Source: Parachlamydiales bacterium
GTDB lineage: Bacteria > Chlamydiota > Chlamydiia > Chlamydiales > Rhabdochlamydiaceae
Direction of reading: 5' to 3'
DNA length: 64,000 nt
NCBI GenBank assembly: GCA_003153295.1
Contig: PLXY01000006.1
Location: 132,217-196,216 of the forward strand
Shown here piece after piece: positions 18,968 through 28,000 of the stretch (position 1 is the stretch's first letter; each line of letters opens with the position of its first letter). The notes below the pieces were generated by a model. That model did no database searches and was not told where the DNA came from. It was given only the letters and a program-made list of their open reading frames with translations. A program made the position numbers and the translations under genes.

Positions 18968-19114
18968 TTAGATATTCATCCAGCCGCCATCGACGACGAA
19001 ATCTGCGGCAGTCACATAAGACGATTCTTCCGATCCCAGGAATACTGCCGTATTGGCCATTTCAAAGCCCAGTCCTGTGGTCCCTCCTGTGATGAGGGCT
19101 GTTCTTTTTACCAT
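18968..19114 (-). pseudogene. Short-chain dehydrogenase remnant with large internal deletion
   Basis: A 48-codon frame encodes only the two ends of an SDR enzyme: the N-terminal cofactor motif ALITGGTTGLGFE runs straight into the C-terminal ANTAVFLGSEESSYVTAADF and VVDGGWM. An intact SDR has roughly 190 residues between them, so most of the gene was removed in frame, taking the catalytic Ser-Tyr-Lys. The frame extends upstream to 19198 but that part overlaps the neighbouring gene. Confidence 0.8.
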
Positions 19115-19116
19115 GC

Positions 19117-19512
19117 TCAAAATACGGTAGGAGTGAATGTAAATCCCGCATAGGTCAAGTAAGCTCCCAGGATCAGCAGAAGGAAAAATATCCCCCAATA
19201 TCCTTCATGGAAGCAAGTCGTCATCGTCTTCTGAAGACGGGAAGGGAAAGTTATTCTCCAGATACCGCGAATGATGAAAATATATCCCATGAGAGTAATG
19301 AGACCTTGCCAATCCATCACATAGACTGGGTGGGAAATAACAATGAACAGTCCAAATAAAAGAGCAGTAGAACCTGAGAAAACCAGAAGTCCCTTGGAAG
19401 ATGCGAAACTTTTGACTGCTTTTTCGAGTTCATTTCTTCTTAGGAATAATTCTGCGGCAATAATAAGCAAGTAAAGCCCCAGTAATTTAGCCAAAAATAC
19501 CGATAATTCCAT
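19117..19512 (-). CDS. Small membrane protein, function unknown
   Basis: 131 aa with four predicted membrane helices and little soluble sequence; a basic loop (SRLQKTMTT) is central. It sits 12 bp downstream of the HdeD-like gene on the same strand, so the two are probably one unit. An upstream AGGCTCTC is only a weak ribosome-binding site. Family not recognised. Confidence 0.7.
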   Translation of the reverse strand: MELSVFLAKLLGLYLLIIAAELFLRRNELEKAVKSFASSKGLLVFSGSTALLFGLFIVISHPVYVMDWQGLITLMGYIFIIRGIWRITFPSRLQKTMTTCFHEGYWGIFFLLLILGAYLTYAGFTFTPTVF

Positions 19513-19524
19513 GAGAGCCTCTTT

Positions 19525-20085
19525 TTAATCTTTTGCTGCTATAGAAAGTAATATCCAAGACCAACCGGTCAGAATCAAATCAACGCCTACAAACAGTCCG
19601 ATGACCCAGAAGCTGGAGCTAGGCCACTCCATCAAAATCAAGACTCCCAAACCCATGGATATCAATCCGCTGAAGGCGGCCCATCCCCAATAATCGAACC
19701 GATGATAAAAAGCGGAAAAGAGCCGAAAGCATCCTCCAATTAAAAGGAGTGCCGCGATCAATAAAGTGATGCCTTCTGCGCTTTGTAAAGGCTTGAAGAT
19801 ACACAGAAGACCGGCAATAATATAAAAGATCCCTAAGAGTAAAGAATGTGAAAACCCTGTCCATTTCTGGGAATAGTAACTGCTGACGATCTGGAGGATT
19901 CCTCCGCCGGCCAGTAAAAATCCTAAAAAGATCACGGTGAATTCTGTTGCCCATCCTGCGTAACCGACAGCAAGAGCTCCTAAAATAATGAGCAGAACTC
20001 CTAAACAAAGAAACCATCGCCAGTATTTGCGTCCTTGAGGCGTGCCCCGAAGATTCATATTCACTTCAGTTTTATGGTGGACCAT
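19525..20085 (-). CDS. HdeD/DUF308 family membrane protein
   Basis: 186 aa with six helices in three similar hairpins, each rich in Gly (LGVLLIILGALAVGYAGWAT; LLGIFYIIAGLLCIFKP; GLISMGLGVLILMEWP), the repeat pattern of HdeD proteins, which are linked to acid resistance in enterobacteria. The cytoplasmic tail at the start is short and basic. AGGAGG lies just before ATG 20085, which fixes the start. Role here is not known beyond inner-membrane location. Confidence 0.85.
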   Translation of the reverse strand: MVHHKTEVNMNLRGTPQGRKYWRWFLCLGVLLIILGALAVGYAGWATEFTVIFLGFLLAGGGILQIVSSYYSQKWTGFSHSLLLGIFYIIAGLLCIFKPLQSAEGITLLIAALLLIGGCFRLFSAFYHRFDYWGWAAFSGLISMGLGVLILMEWPSSSFWVIGLFVGVDLILTGWSWILLSIAAKD

Positions 20086-20295
20086 GCCTACCTCCTATCC
20101 CTATTTATTCTGGATACTAGAGAATGGATAAATTGTCTCAAAGTTTTTTAAATAATGAAAAAGTACGCTACAGATTTTCGCCTTTTAATTACATTTTCAA
20201 ATTTTGATAGAATAAAAATCATTTATTTGTTAATTATATAATATAACCTTAAAACAAAATGTTTTTTATTTATTTAGGTTTAAAAGGAGATGCAA

Positions 20296-20376
20296 ATGGG
20301 AAAAGGACTTATTCTTTGGTTGTTAGGAGTTCCCGTCGTTGGAATTATTATCCTGAAATTATTAGGCGTTATTTAA
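20296..20376 (+). CDS. 26-residue hydrophobic peptide
   Basis: Short frame of 26 codons preceded by AAAAGGAGATGCAA, an excellent ribosome-binding site. The product is MGKGLILWLLGVPVVGIIIL plus KLLGVI, a single membrane helix with a Gly-Lys-Gly start. Similar very short hydrophobic proteins exist in other bacteria as I recall, but with no known role. It stands alone between HdeD and the MauE-like gene. Confidence 0.6.
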   Translation: MGKGLILWLLGVPVVGIIILKLLGVI

Positions 20377-20432
20377 ACCATCCTTCCTCGTTAAGTTGTT
20401 GCAATGGATTAATAGCTGATGTATAGGAACTT

Positions 20433-20930
20433 ATGAAGGAAAATCAGAAAAAACTCAGCCCCTATTGGCCACTTTTTGCCCTTATCCTCATTGCTGTCTT
20501 AGCCGCTACTGCTTTAGCTGAAGGGACACAGAAAGGCATTTTTGGCTGGATGCACTATTTTATGGGATTTTTTCTCTGCCAATTCGCCATGTTGAAGCTC
20601 TTCCATCCCGTAGGTTTTGTTGAGGGATTTCAGATGTACGATTTAGTGGCAAAGAAATTTCGAGCTTATGCCTATCTCTATCCCTTCATTGAGCTGGGCC
20701 TAGGACTGGCTTATCTTTCATTTAGCTATCCGATTGCTACCTATCTTATCACCATTCTTGTGATGGGAGTAGGAGCTATAGGAGTCATCCGAGCGTTAAA
20801 AAAAGGGTTGGATATCCGCTGTGCATGTATGGGAACCATTCTAAACGTGCCTCTTTCTACTGTAACGCTATCTGAAGACATCACGATGGGCTTAATGGCC
20901 CTGGTGATGTTGCTTCATATAAGCGCTTAA
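20433..20930 (+). CDS. MauE/DoxX-like membrane protein
   Basis: 165 aa with four membrane helices. The Cys pair in DIRCACMGTILNVPLSTVTLSE near residue 130, followed by a final helix, is typical of the MauE/DoxX redox-associated family, in which it may handle disulfide chemistry or metal-linked transport. WMHYFMGFFLCQFAMLKLF is the conserved second helix. No redox partner gene is adjacent. Family call is confident, function is not. Confidence 0.75.
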   Translation: MKENQKKLSPYWPLFALILIAVLAATALAEGTQKGIFGWMHYFMGFFLCQFAMLKLFHPVGFVEGFQMYDLVAKKFRAYAYLYPFIELGLGLAYLSFSYPIATYLITILVMGVGAIGVIRALKKGLDIRCACMGTILNVPLSTVTLSEDITMGLMALVMLLHISA

Positions 20931-21042
20931 GTTAATTCAATACTCATCAAATAATTTTATCTTCTATTTTTTACAATTTGAAATTTAGTGTTATTTTTGT
21001 TATTATTCCTGAAAAAAACAGTGTGGTTATTGAAAAAGAATT

Positions 21043-21435
21043 ATGACACGTGAAATTTCTCCATCTATGCAGTTAATCACAGAATTACCTATTTTACCCG
21101 CTGTTAAAAATATCTCATTAGGCAGGTCAACTTCTTCGGTTTGGAGGTATCGTTTAATTACCGTATTCGCTGGGATCGTAATTATAGGGACTTTGATTTT
21201 TCTCATTAAGTGCATTGTCGACCGGTTTTGCTCCTTGCCGCGGGCGTCCCGCAGAAGAAAATTTTTACATGAACCCTCTACACAAAGCCCCAAGCCTGCA
21301 GAAGGGACACAAACAGTAGACCTTGTAGAAGCCCAGAAGCACTTAGACGAAGTTCAGAAAGCGGGAGGTAGGGTCGAGTCAAGTGAAGGTCGTGCGACTG
21401 TAACCTCGGAAATTTCTTTTGATGATGAAGGATAA
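21043..21435 (+). CDS. Single-pass membrane protein, function unknown
   Basis: 130 aa. A 40-residue N-terminal part precedes one membrane helix (LITVFAGIVIIGTLIFLIKCI), a basic patch (RASRRRKF) and a polar tail rich in Glu, Ser and Pro. The layout suits a small membrane-anchored or secreted chlamydial protein. It lies 27 bp before the next gene and may be co-transcribed. Not recognised. Confidence 0.65.
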   Translation: MTREISPSMQLITELPILPAVKNISLGRSTSSVWRYRLITVFAGIVIIGTLIFLIKCIVDRFCSLPRASRRRKFLHEPSTQSPKPAEGTQTVDLVEAQKHLDEVQKAGGRVESSEGRATVTSEISFDDEG

Positions 21436-21462
21436 AAAACGATTGATTAAGGATGGCATAAA

Positions 21463-22323
21463 ATGAGTTCTGAATCTTCTCAAGTAGTTAGATACGGCAG
21501 TACCGCTTTAGCTGCGGGGGCTTTACATAACGATATGGTTAGTAGGAAGCAGGAGTTACGACTCATTAGTCAGACTTTACCTCCAGGATCAGAAGCTGTT
21601 GTTAAGTTTTTAGTCGTTGCAGATCTCAATCCTGCTGGTCAAAGTGGCACTGATCCCCAAATCTATCACGCAGCAACTGCTCATTTTAGAACCTTGCCCA
21701 ATAAGAAGTTCGTGGTTTCAGCTACTATTAGTACGTATGTTACAGGAGCTTATCAACAGAGAGTTTCACGCGAAGATCTGGAAAGATCTCCCCCTAATTC
21801 AGAGTCGATCAATGCGCTAGTGCCCACAGATGCTTCTTCAAGAGAGATTGTCGTTCTTCGTCATCCTCTTATGAGTGGAGAGAATGAGAAAGCTTTTGAT
21901 TCTATGGATGCGAAAGAACGTTGTCCTGAGGCAACAAATATAGTCAATGTAGTGAAGAGAATGTTTGTAAAGGGAGTGCCTTTACCCAGCGATCAAAGGT
22001 TCCATTACTGCACTTTTACGGTTATGGTTCGCATCCCTAATGAGAGCCTCCAATATTTAGTTGCGTTAAGAGGTACAAGGGGTACTAAAGATCCCAGAAA
22101 CCAATCAGAAGGCTCATGGAATAGTACCAGCGTGCAAGACTTTGACTATAGTAATAATGACGGCCACGAGGCTGATCTAGAAAAAAGATTCGGTAATTTG
22201 AAGGCAGAGGCGTGCGATGGAGCAAGGCCCTCGGATATTCCCGAGGAGGCCCGACAAACCCATTCTGATGCTTCGCTTGGTTTGTTACCGCGCGAACCCA
22301 AACCAGTTCAAGAAATTGAGTAA
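21463..22323 (+). CDS. Orphan soluble protein, function unknown
   Basis: 286 aa, no signal peptide and no membrane segment. AAGGA precedes ATG 21463. The sequence is polar, with a central part (VKFLVVADLNPAGQ; FVVSATISTYVTGAY) that looks beta-rich and a tail rich in Asp, Glu and Pro. I recognise no domain. With its membrane neighbour it could be a lineage-specific host-interaction gene, but this is inference from the lack of recognisable family only. Confidence 0.65.
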   Translation: MSSESSQVVRYGSTALAAGALHNDMVSRKQELRLISQTLPPGSEAVVKFLVVADLNPAGQSGTDPQIYHAATAHFRTLPNKKFVVSATISTYVTGAYQQRVSREDLERSPPNSESINALVPTDASSREIVVLRHPLMSGENEKAFDSMDAKERCPEATNIVNVVKRMFVKGVPLPSDQRFHYCTFTVMVRIPNESLQYLVALRGTRGTKDPRNQSEGSWNSTSVQDFDYSNNDGHEADLEKRFGNLKAEACDGARPSDIPEEARQTHSDASLGLLPREPKPVQEIE

Positions 22324-22362
22324 TATAGCTCGGCAAACCTAAAAGGGTTGCCTGCTCTAGCC

Positions 22363-22779
22363 TCAATTTGGTTTGATGGTGACCCTGCCGCCAAAAGTGG
22401 CCACGGCTTCAATGACAGTTTCAAATCTTCTCTTTGATAGGCACTTCACCGATTGCACTGAGCGGAAATTATGTCCTAAAGAATCGCTGGTGACGGCCTC
22501 AAATGTCGTGCCGGCTACTTCATAGATAAAAATAGGTTTATTCAGTCTTTCTTCTAGATTTTTTGGGACTTCTAAAACGACCTTATTTTCCTCAAAATAC
22601 AAGTCGACTCCCTCAGCGGTTACCCATGGAAAGGCGTGTGCAGAGGCATAGGCTGGATCATCTGTGGCGTAAATCGCTGAAGGAGTGACGGTATCATTGC
22701 CTGGAACGAATCGTTTGCGGGGTTCAAGGGTCTGGATATTGTCCGTTTGAGTGCCGTGAAAGAGCGTAACTGGTGTCAT
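22363..22779 (-). CDS. Possible ADP-ribosyltransferase-fold protein
   Basis: 138 aa. The first half reads LFHGTQTDNIQTLEPRKRFV, then SAIYATDDPAYASAHAFPW. A His-Gly start followed by a Tyr-containing strand is the layout of PARP/Tpt1-like ADP-ribosyltransferase folds, and short standalone proteins of this kind exist. The third catalytic residue cannot be placed by eye. Alternatively an uncharacterised conserved protein. Convergent with the upstream orphan gene. Confidence 0.55.
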   Translation of the reverse strand: MTPVTLFHGTQTDNIQTLEPRKRFVPGNDTVTPSAIYATDDPAYASAHAFPWVTAEGVDLYFEENKVVLEVPKNLEERLNKPIFIYEVAGTTFEAVTSDSLGHNFRSVQSVKCLSKRRFETVIEAVATFGGRVTIKPN

Positions 22780-22923
22780 ATAATCGCCTCATTATCTTGA
22801 TATATTAGCACAGTTTGTAAAAAAACGGAATTTTTCGCTTCGATGGAGTTACGAACTTTTGATTGGGGAGAATTTAAAACTAATCTATGATGACCGGAAA
22901 ATTGAAATAAATGGAGACGTACT

Positions 22924-23361
22924 ATGTCGATGATCGAAAAAATCAATGAGGGCATTAAGGAAGCCATGAGAAGTCGAGATCAGATCAGGCTCGAAACCTT
23001 GCGCATGCTCAAATCAAAGATATTGGCCGTTGATGCACGGGCGAGTCTCCCTGACACAGAAATCGTAAAACTCTTCAAAACTTATTTTGGCAGCCTGCAA
23101 GAAGCCTTCGAACAGGCTAAAGGTGCAAATCGTTCAGAAATTGCTGAGAAATTAGAAAAAGAACTCGCAATCATTCAAGAATTCTTACCTAAAGCTCTTT
23201 CGGCTGAAGAAACTAGAAAAATTGTCATACAAGCTATCGCCGAGTCGGGAGCCAAGACCAAAAAAGATTTAGGGTTGGTCATGAAAGCCGTCATGAAACT
23301 CAATAATACGGTAGATGGAAAGCTAGCTAAAGATTTGGCAGCAGAATTACTGGCTGATTAG
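22924..23361 (+). CDS. yqeY: YqeY-like (GatB/YqeY domain) protein
   Basis: 145 aa covering the full YqeY family length: MIEKINEGIKEAMRSRDQIR, then LRMLKSKI, ELAIIQEFLPKALSAEE and a C-terminal GLVMKAVMKLNNTVDGKLA. The domain resembles the tail of GatB, the amidotransferase subunit that acts on misacylated tRNA, so a tRNA-related role is plausible but unproven. GGAG lies before ATG 22924. Confidence 0.9.
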   Translation: MSMIEKINEGIKEAMRSRDQIRLETLRMLKSKILAVDARASLPDTEIVKLFKTYFGSLQEAFEQAKGANRSEIAEKLEKELAIIQEFLPKALSAEETRKIVIQAIAESGAKTKKDLGLVMKAVMKLNNTVDGKLAKDLAAELLAD

Positions 23362-23397
23362 AGGTCCTTCTAATTCTTAACAGCTAACAAATTGCTG

Positions 23398-23757
23398 TTA
23401 AATCCACTCAGGTTTTTCAACCGTTTTTTCTGAAACTGTATCGCCCGTATTAATCACTGCTTTTGGTTCAAAAAGTAGAACATGTGCTTCTTCATTTGCA
23501 TAAGGCAAATGTTCCACTCCCTTAGGAACAATAAAGAACTCACCTTCTTTTAAATGAATTTCCTGATCTCGCAATTTAATATTTAACTGACCCTTCACAA
23601 CAAGAAAAAATTCATCTTCATCTTGATGAGAATGCCAGACAAATTCTCCTTTGGCCTTAAATATTTTTACATAAGAGTTATTGACTTCTCCCAATATTTT
23701 AGGAGTCCAATGAGCATCAAATAACTGGAACTTATCTTTCAAGTTTACTTTCTTCAT
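23398..23757 (-). CDS. Small cupin domain protein
   Basis: 119 aa single-domain cupin. Motif 1 is WHSHQDEDEFFLVVKGQLN (His-x-His...Glu), and motif 2 is FIVPKGVEHLPYA, giving a typical metal site of three His and one Glu. Small cupins of this type include isomerases, sugar-binding and regulatory proteins; no substrate can be read. A hairpin (TTAACAGC with its complement, 23377-23401) overlaps its stop. Confidence 0.85.
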   Translation of the reverse strand: MKKVNLKDKFQLFDAHWTPKILGEVNNSYVKIFKAKGEFVWHSHQDEDEFFLVVKGQLNIKLRDQEIHLKEGEFFIVPKGVEHLPYANEEAHVLLFEPKAVINTGDTVSEKTVEKPEWI

Positions 23758-23970
23758 TAGTACTTCACTTGGATGGTTTTTTTGATGCTAAAGTATAATC
23801 AATTCCTCATAAGAAAGCAAAATCTCACGATTCCAGGCTTTTATACCGTCATTGATGTTCAGCCGGATATCATACATCCCTCCAATAACGAAGTGATGTT
23901 CAAAATCCACGCTGGAAGCTTTCATGTCAAAAATTGTTTTGTATATTGGAAAAATCGTCTGTTATAGCAT

Positions 23971-23991
23971 AATACCCAGTAACTAGGTATT
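23971..23991. promoter_or_regulatory. Palindromic operator upstream of the PadR gene
   Basis: A 21-bp palindrome: outer arms AATACC and GGTATT, inner arms AGT and ACT, centred on 23981. It ends three bases before the ATG of the PadR-family gene, so a bound dimer would block transcription or translation initiation. PadR regulators bind such palindromes and usually repress their own operon. Confidence 0.65.
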
Positions 23992-23994
23992 TTC

Positions 23995-24513
23995 ATGAAA
24001 TTAGTCAATAAAACAAGATTCGCGATTTTGGGGATGCTTCTAGAAGGTCTTAGCACTGGCTATGACATCAAGTCGCTGATGGGAAGGTCGACCGTTTATT
24101 TCTGGCGCGAGTCTGACTCGACAATCTATCCCATGTTGAAAGTCTTGGCAGAAGAGGGAAAAGTGCGCTCCAAAGTCGTTTATGTGGGAAAGAAAAAGAA
24201 AGAGGTCTTTTCTATTACTGATAAGGGACGGGTGGAATTTAGGGCTTGGTTCGAAAGTCCGACAGGATCGGAAACCCCACGTAATGAGTTTCTTCTCAAA
24301 CTCTTTTTCGCTACAGATCGAGAGGACATGACACACTTGTTTCGGGAGAGATTAGAAAAAGCCGAAAAGACCTATGAAGAATACAAGAAAATTGAAGAGA
24401 GATTAGAAAGTTTAACAGCTTCACCTCGTCAAGCGATTCGACTTAAAGCACTGAGATACGGGATCGCTCATCTTGTGTTAGAAATTCAATGGTTAAAAGA
24501 AGAATCAATCTAG
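23995..24513 (+). CDS. PadR family transcriptional regulator
   Basis: 172 aa. N-terminal winged helix (FAILGMLLEGLSTGYDIKSL, then STIYPMLKVLAEEGKVRSK and FSITDKGR) followed by a C-terminal helical dimerisation domain, i.e. the PadR/Vir-type architecture. It is followed after nine bases by an SRPBCC-fold gene and has a palindrome at its own start, so autoregulation of a two-gene operon is likely. The inducer is unknown. Confidence 0.9.
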   Translation: MKLVNKTRFAILGMLLEGLSTGYDIKSLMGRSTVYFWRESDSTIYPMLKVLAEEGKVRSKVVYVGKKKKEVFSITDKGRVEFRAWFESPTGSETPRNEFLLKLFFATDREDMTHLFRERLEKAEKTYEEYKKIEERLESLTASPRQAIRLKALRYGIAHLVLEIQWLKEESI

Positions 24514-24522
24514 GAGAGAAAT

Positions 24523-24942
24523 ATGCTTATTATTAAACATACCGTGGAAACAACCGCAACTCCTGCACAAATTTGGAAAATTTGGCAAGACGTTGAAAAC
24601 TGGAAAAAGTGGGATCAAGATATTGAATTAAGTCGCATCGATGGCCCATTTCAGACGGGCACAACGGGTTGCACTAAGTTTATAGGAACCCCTCTTTTCA
24701 AAACCTTATTAACACAGGTTGTACCCCTTAAGTTAGTGATTCAAGAAGCGCACCTTTCTTTTGCGAAAGTGGTCAGTTACCAATCTATGACTTACGTGAA
24801 AGGAAAAACACAAGTGACTTTCCAAGTAGAGATTCGGGGACCTTTATCCCTCTTTTTTGCCTGTATGCTTCGCCGCTTTATCAAAAAGAAGATTCCCCTA
24901 GAAATGGAAGAGATGCTCAAAAGAGCAGAAGTTCTTGGGTGA
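24523..24942 (+). CDS. SRPBCC superfamily protein (polyketide cyclase/START-like)
   Basis: 139 aa. The START-like fold is suggested by TVETTATPAQIWKIWQDVENWKKWD at the start and by a beta-rich middle ending in a C-terminal helix (FIKKKIPLEMEEMLKRAE). These proteins bind hydrophobic ligands in a helix-grip pocket. GGAG precedes ATG 24523, nine bases after the PadR stop; such pairs are common and suggest that the regulator senses what this protein binds or modifies. Confidence 0.82.
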   Translation: MLIIKHTVETTATPAQIWKIWQDVENWKKWDQDIELSRIDGPFQTGTTGCTKFIGTPLFKTLLTQVVPLKLVIQEAHLSFAKVVSYQSMTYVKGKTQVTFQVEIRGPLSLFFACMLRRFIKKKIPLEMEEMLKRAEVLG

Positions 24943-25044
24943 TTTTGCCTAAAAGGACCCGGGAAATTCTCAGGCCTTTTGGAGAGACGTATTCAGAGCT
25001 TTAGCTAAATTTTTCTGAAGGGGTTTCTCGGTTACAGCGTCATC

Positions 25045-28000
25045 CTAAAAAGAATATCCCAGTTTCACGTAGAATTGATTGGAATTGTAACCACTTCCAA
25101 ATTCTCCGTCATAAATGATGGATGCGTAACCGTTCCAGTTTGTTTGCCAAAAAAGTTCTATACCAGGGGAAATCAGACTTTGATTGGTGGTAAAGGCCTC
25201 GACCCCAAAGGAAGCCGGAGCGCTGACAATGGCCGCATGGAGATGTCCGACGTTATGAGGCTTTTTATAAACATAGCTCAACTTTGCTTGCGCGATAAAA
25301 ACTCCCCAAGTGTAGACGGTTGTTTTGTATCCGTTGAGGCCTGTTTCTAATCGTAACATCCATGAAGTTCTAGAAGAGACCTTCATATTGTAGGGAGTAG
25401 CTCCTTTCTCTGAATAGCTCGGATCCCATTCCGTGACCCAGTCTACTAAACCGAAGGGTTCGAGGGTTACGGTATTGATATTAAAATCATATCCCGTGCC
25501 AAAATGGAGATCGAGTTGTTCTGCATGGTAAGAACTTTTTGCCGTCTCTCTATATCCTGGATAGGAGATGATGCGCTTTTGATCGACTTTCATATAGTCG
25601 CCCCAGATGGCAGCATCGATGAAGAAATCGGAAAAATATCTCGTTCCGTAGACGCTGAGATAACCTGCATTTATGTGGCTATTTCCCATTGAATGATGCT
25701 CATGAATTGATGAATGAGCATATCCTGCAAGTGCGCCGATGCACCCTAGATCGGTATTGCCGTAATCATAGCCTGCAAAAATGCCTCCTGTGTTGAAATC
25801 AAAGGCAGGACTTTCATCTTGAGAGTTCTGATGACTGAATTGGCCAAAACCCGCTGTCCAAAGTTGAGATTGAGTGTTTTTAGGCGGAGCATAAATTGTT
25901 TTACGTGGAGATCGATTGACGGCTAAAAGTTCCTTGTCGTCGTCTAAGAATAAGAAGGCTGTTTCTCCTGCATGGGGATTTTTGCTGTGATTGTGAGCAA
26001 GACGCCTTTTGGTAAAATGAGAATTGAGCGATTCCGAAAACATGAACATAACGTTTTGTGCAGCAAATGTGGAAATTGAGTTTCTCGAGGGGCTAATGCT
26101 TTTAAGGGCTTTTTGGTACTGCGAAAAAGAAAGGTCGTTTAATAGATCAAATTGATCTCCCAGACCATCAAAATCAGGGCCTAGCGTATTGAGATAATTG
26201 GCAATTTTTAAGTTGTTACCTCGTAGGCCTCGTGTAGAAAGAAAAATAGGCTCGGGAACAGGAGGCACGGGAGGGAGAGGGCCTAAAAAAGCAAATTGCA
26301 CAAACGTAGGAGCTCCGATCGGAAGATAGGAGAGCGAATAACTCGAAGCTGATCCCGCAACCTCGACAGAATCAAAGGTCCCTGTAATACCCGAAGAAGT
26401 GAGTACGGTATACTCTCCAGGCTGAGCACTTGAATCTATGTCGACTTCCAAGGTGCCTGCTAAAGATGCGGGTCCAGAAACGGAGACGGAAGATGTACCG
26501 CTGGAATTAATTTCGATATGGACGAGGCTTCCCAAGGTGCCATTGACTGGATCTGCTGACATTAAAGTCAAGCTGCCCAGGGTGAGCGTTCCTCCGGTGT
26601 CTGGAGAGATCGTTCCGGAATTGACAAGAACATCTCCGGTCAAGATTCCGATCCCGCTGAGCGTACCTCTTTGTGAGCTAAAGCCAATGTTTCTACAGAT
26701 GGAAACCGATGCATCATTGATCTGCCCGTTTACTTTGAAATTCGCATTGTTGACTGTGATGCCCCCTTGATAATCGGTTGTTCCGTTGTAAACCACAGTT
26801 CCATTTCCTGTGACAAAAACAGCTGTTCCTCCTGCGCTGAAAGCGGTATCATCAGTAAACGCGACTTGGTCGCCGACTATTAAAAGATCATCAACATCGT
26901 TAGCCCTGAATGTGAGAGAAGAACCCGTACGCAGGAAAATACTGTTTCCCAATGCAGATCCATCAAAGCCATCTGTACCTCCTCCAGAGCCAGCAGTTCC
27001 ATGAATTCCTGCTTGTGTCGTATTGTTGGATGTATTGAAGATAGTTGGAATTCCGGGGAATGCTTGTATAGTGAGATTTAAATTGCTATCTACAAAGACA
27101 GCACCTCCGAGACCGCTCCCTCCGCCACCACCACCGCCTCCAAAGCCCGATCCATAGGAACTGGCTCCAGTCCCTCCAGATCCTGCGCCGAGATTTCCTA
27201 TATCAGATCCACCCGAGGCAGTAGAGCCATTAGAAGGCCCGCCGCCGCCGCCTCCACCCCCGCCTAAAGAGTTGCCACCGTCTGCAGGTGTTATACCATT
27301 TTGGTTGACTCCTCCACCTCCACCTCCACCACCAGTGCCACCCGATCCACCTTGTACAGTGTAACCTCCATCAGAAGCGCCGGTGCCAGCGCCGCCACCG
27401 CCGCCTCCACTATAACCTCCACTTCCAGCTTGTCCGTCAATGTTAATTGGCATACCTGTCATCACGATTCCACCGCCGCCGCCGCCGCCGCCATCTGCTC
27501 CATTGCCTCCGGAAGGTGTAGGGCTACCTCCAGGTGCCATGCTGCCCGCGGGTTGGCTTCCATTTGTTCCTGCGCTTCCGCCACCGCCACCTCCATAAGC
27601 ACCAAATGCTGTCATGGGGCCTCCACCACCTCCGCCTCCGACATTATTTCCTCCAGAGTAATTCCCTCCACCAGACCCCGCGGGAATCATGAGACCATAA
27701 CCACTTCCATCAGATCCGTTGTCTTGATCCGACCCTCCAGTCCCCAGATTCATTCCCATACTAGCGCGGGATCCGATTCCACCACCACCACCACCACCGC
27801 CGCCAAGTGGGTCACTTGTCGAAAGAATGACATCCCCGCCATCTCCACCAAAACCTCCTCCACCCGCGCCCCCTGTCGTTCCATTGGTTGTGATAGAACC
27901 CCCATTTCCGCTAAAGCCGCCTCCACCGGCGCCGCCCTCATCGCCTGTAGGAGAAGAGATGCTAAAATAACTTCCTCCATTTCCACCCACCGCAGAGCAG

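Noticed and set aside
22328-22350. Hairpin GGCAAACC...GGGTTGCC between convergent genes
   Set aside because: The stem is short and mismatched and no T run follows on either strand, so it is not a convincing terminator.
23773-23967. 64-codon open frame before the PadR gene
   Set aside because: No ribosome-binding site, no recognisable composition or domain, and it lies across the promoter region of the PadR operon.
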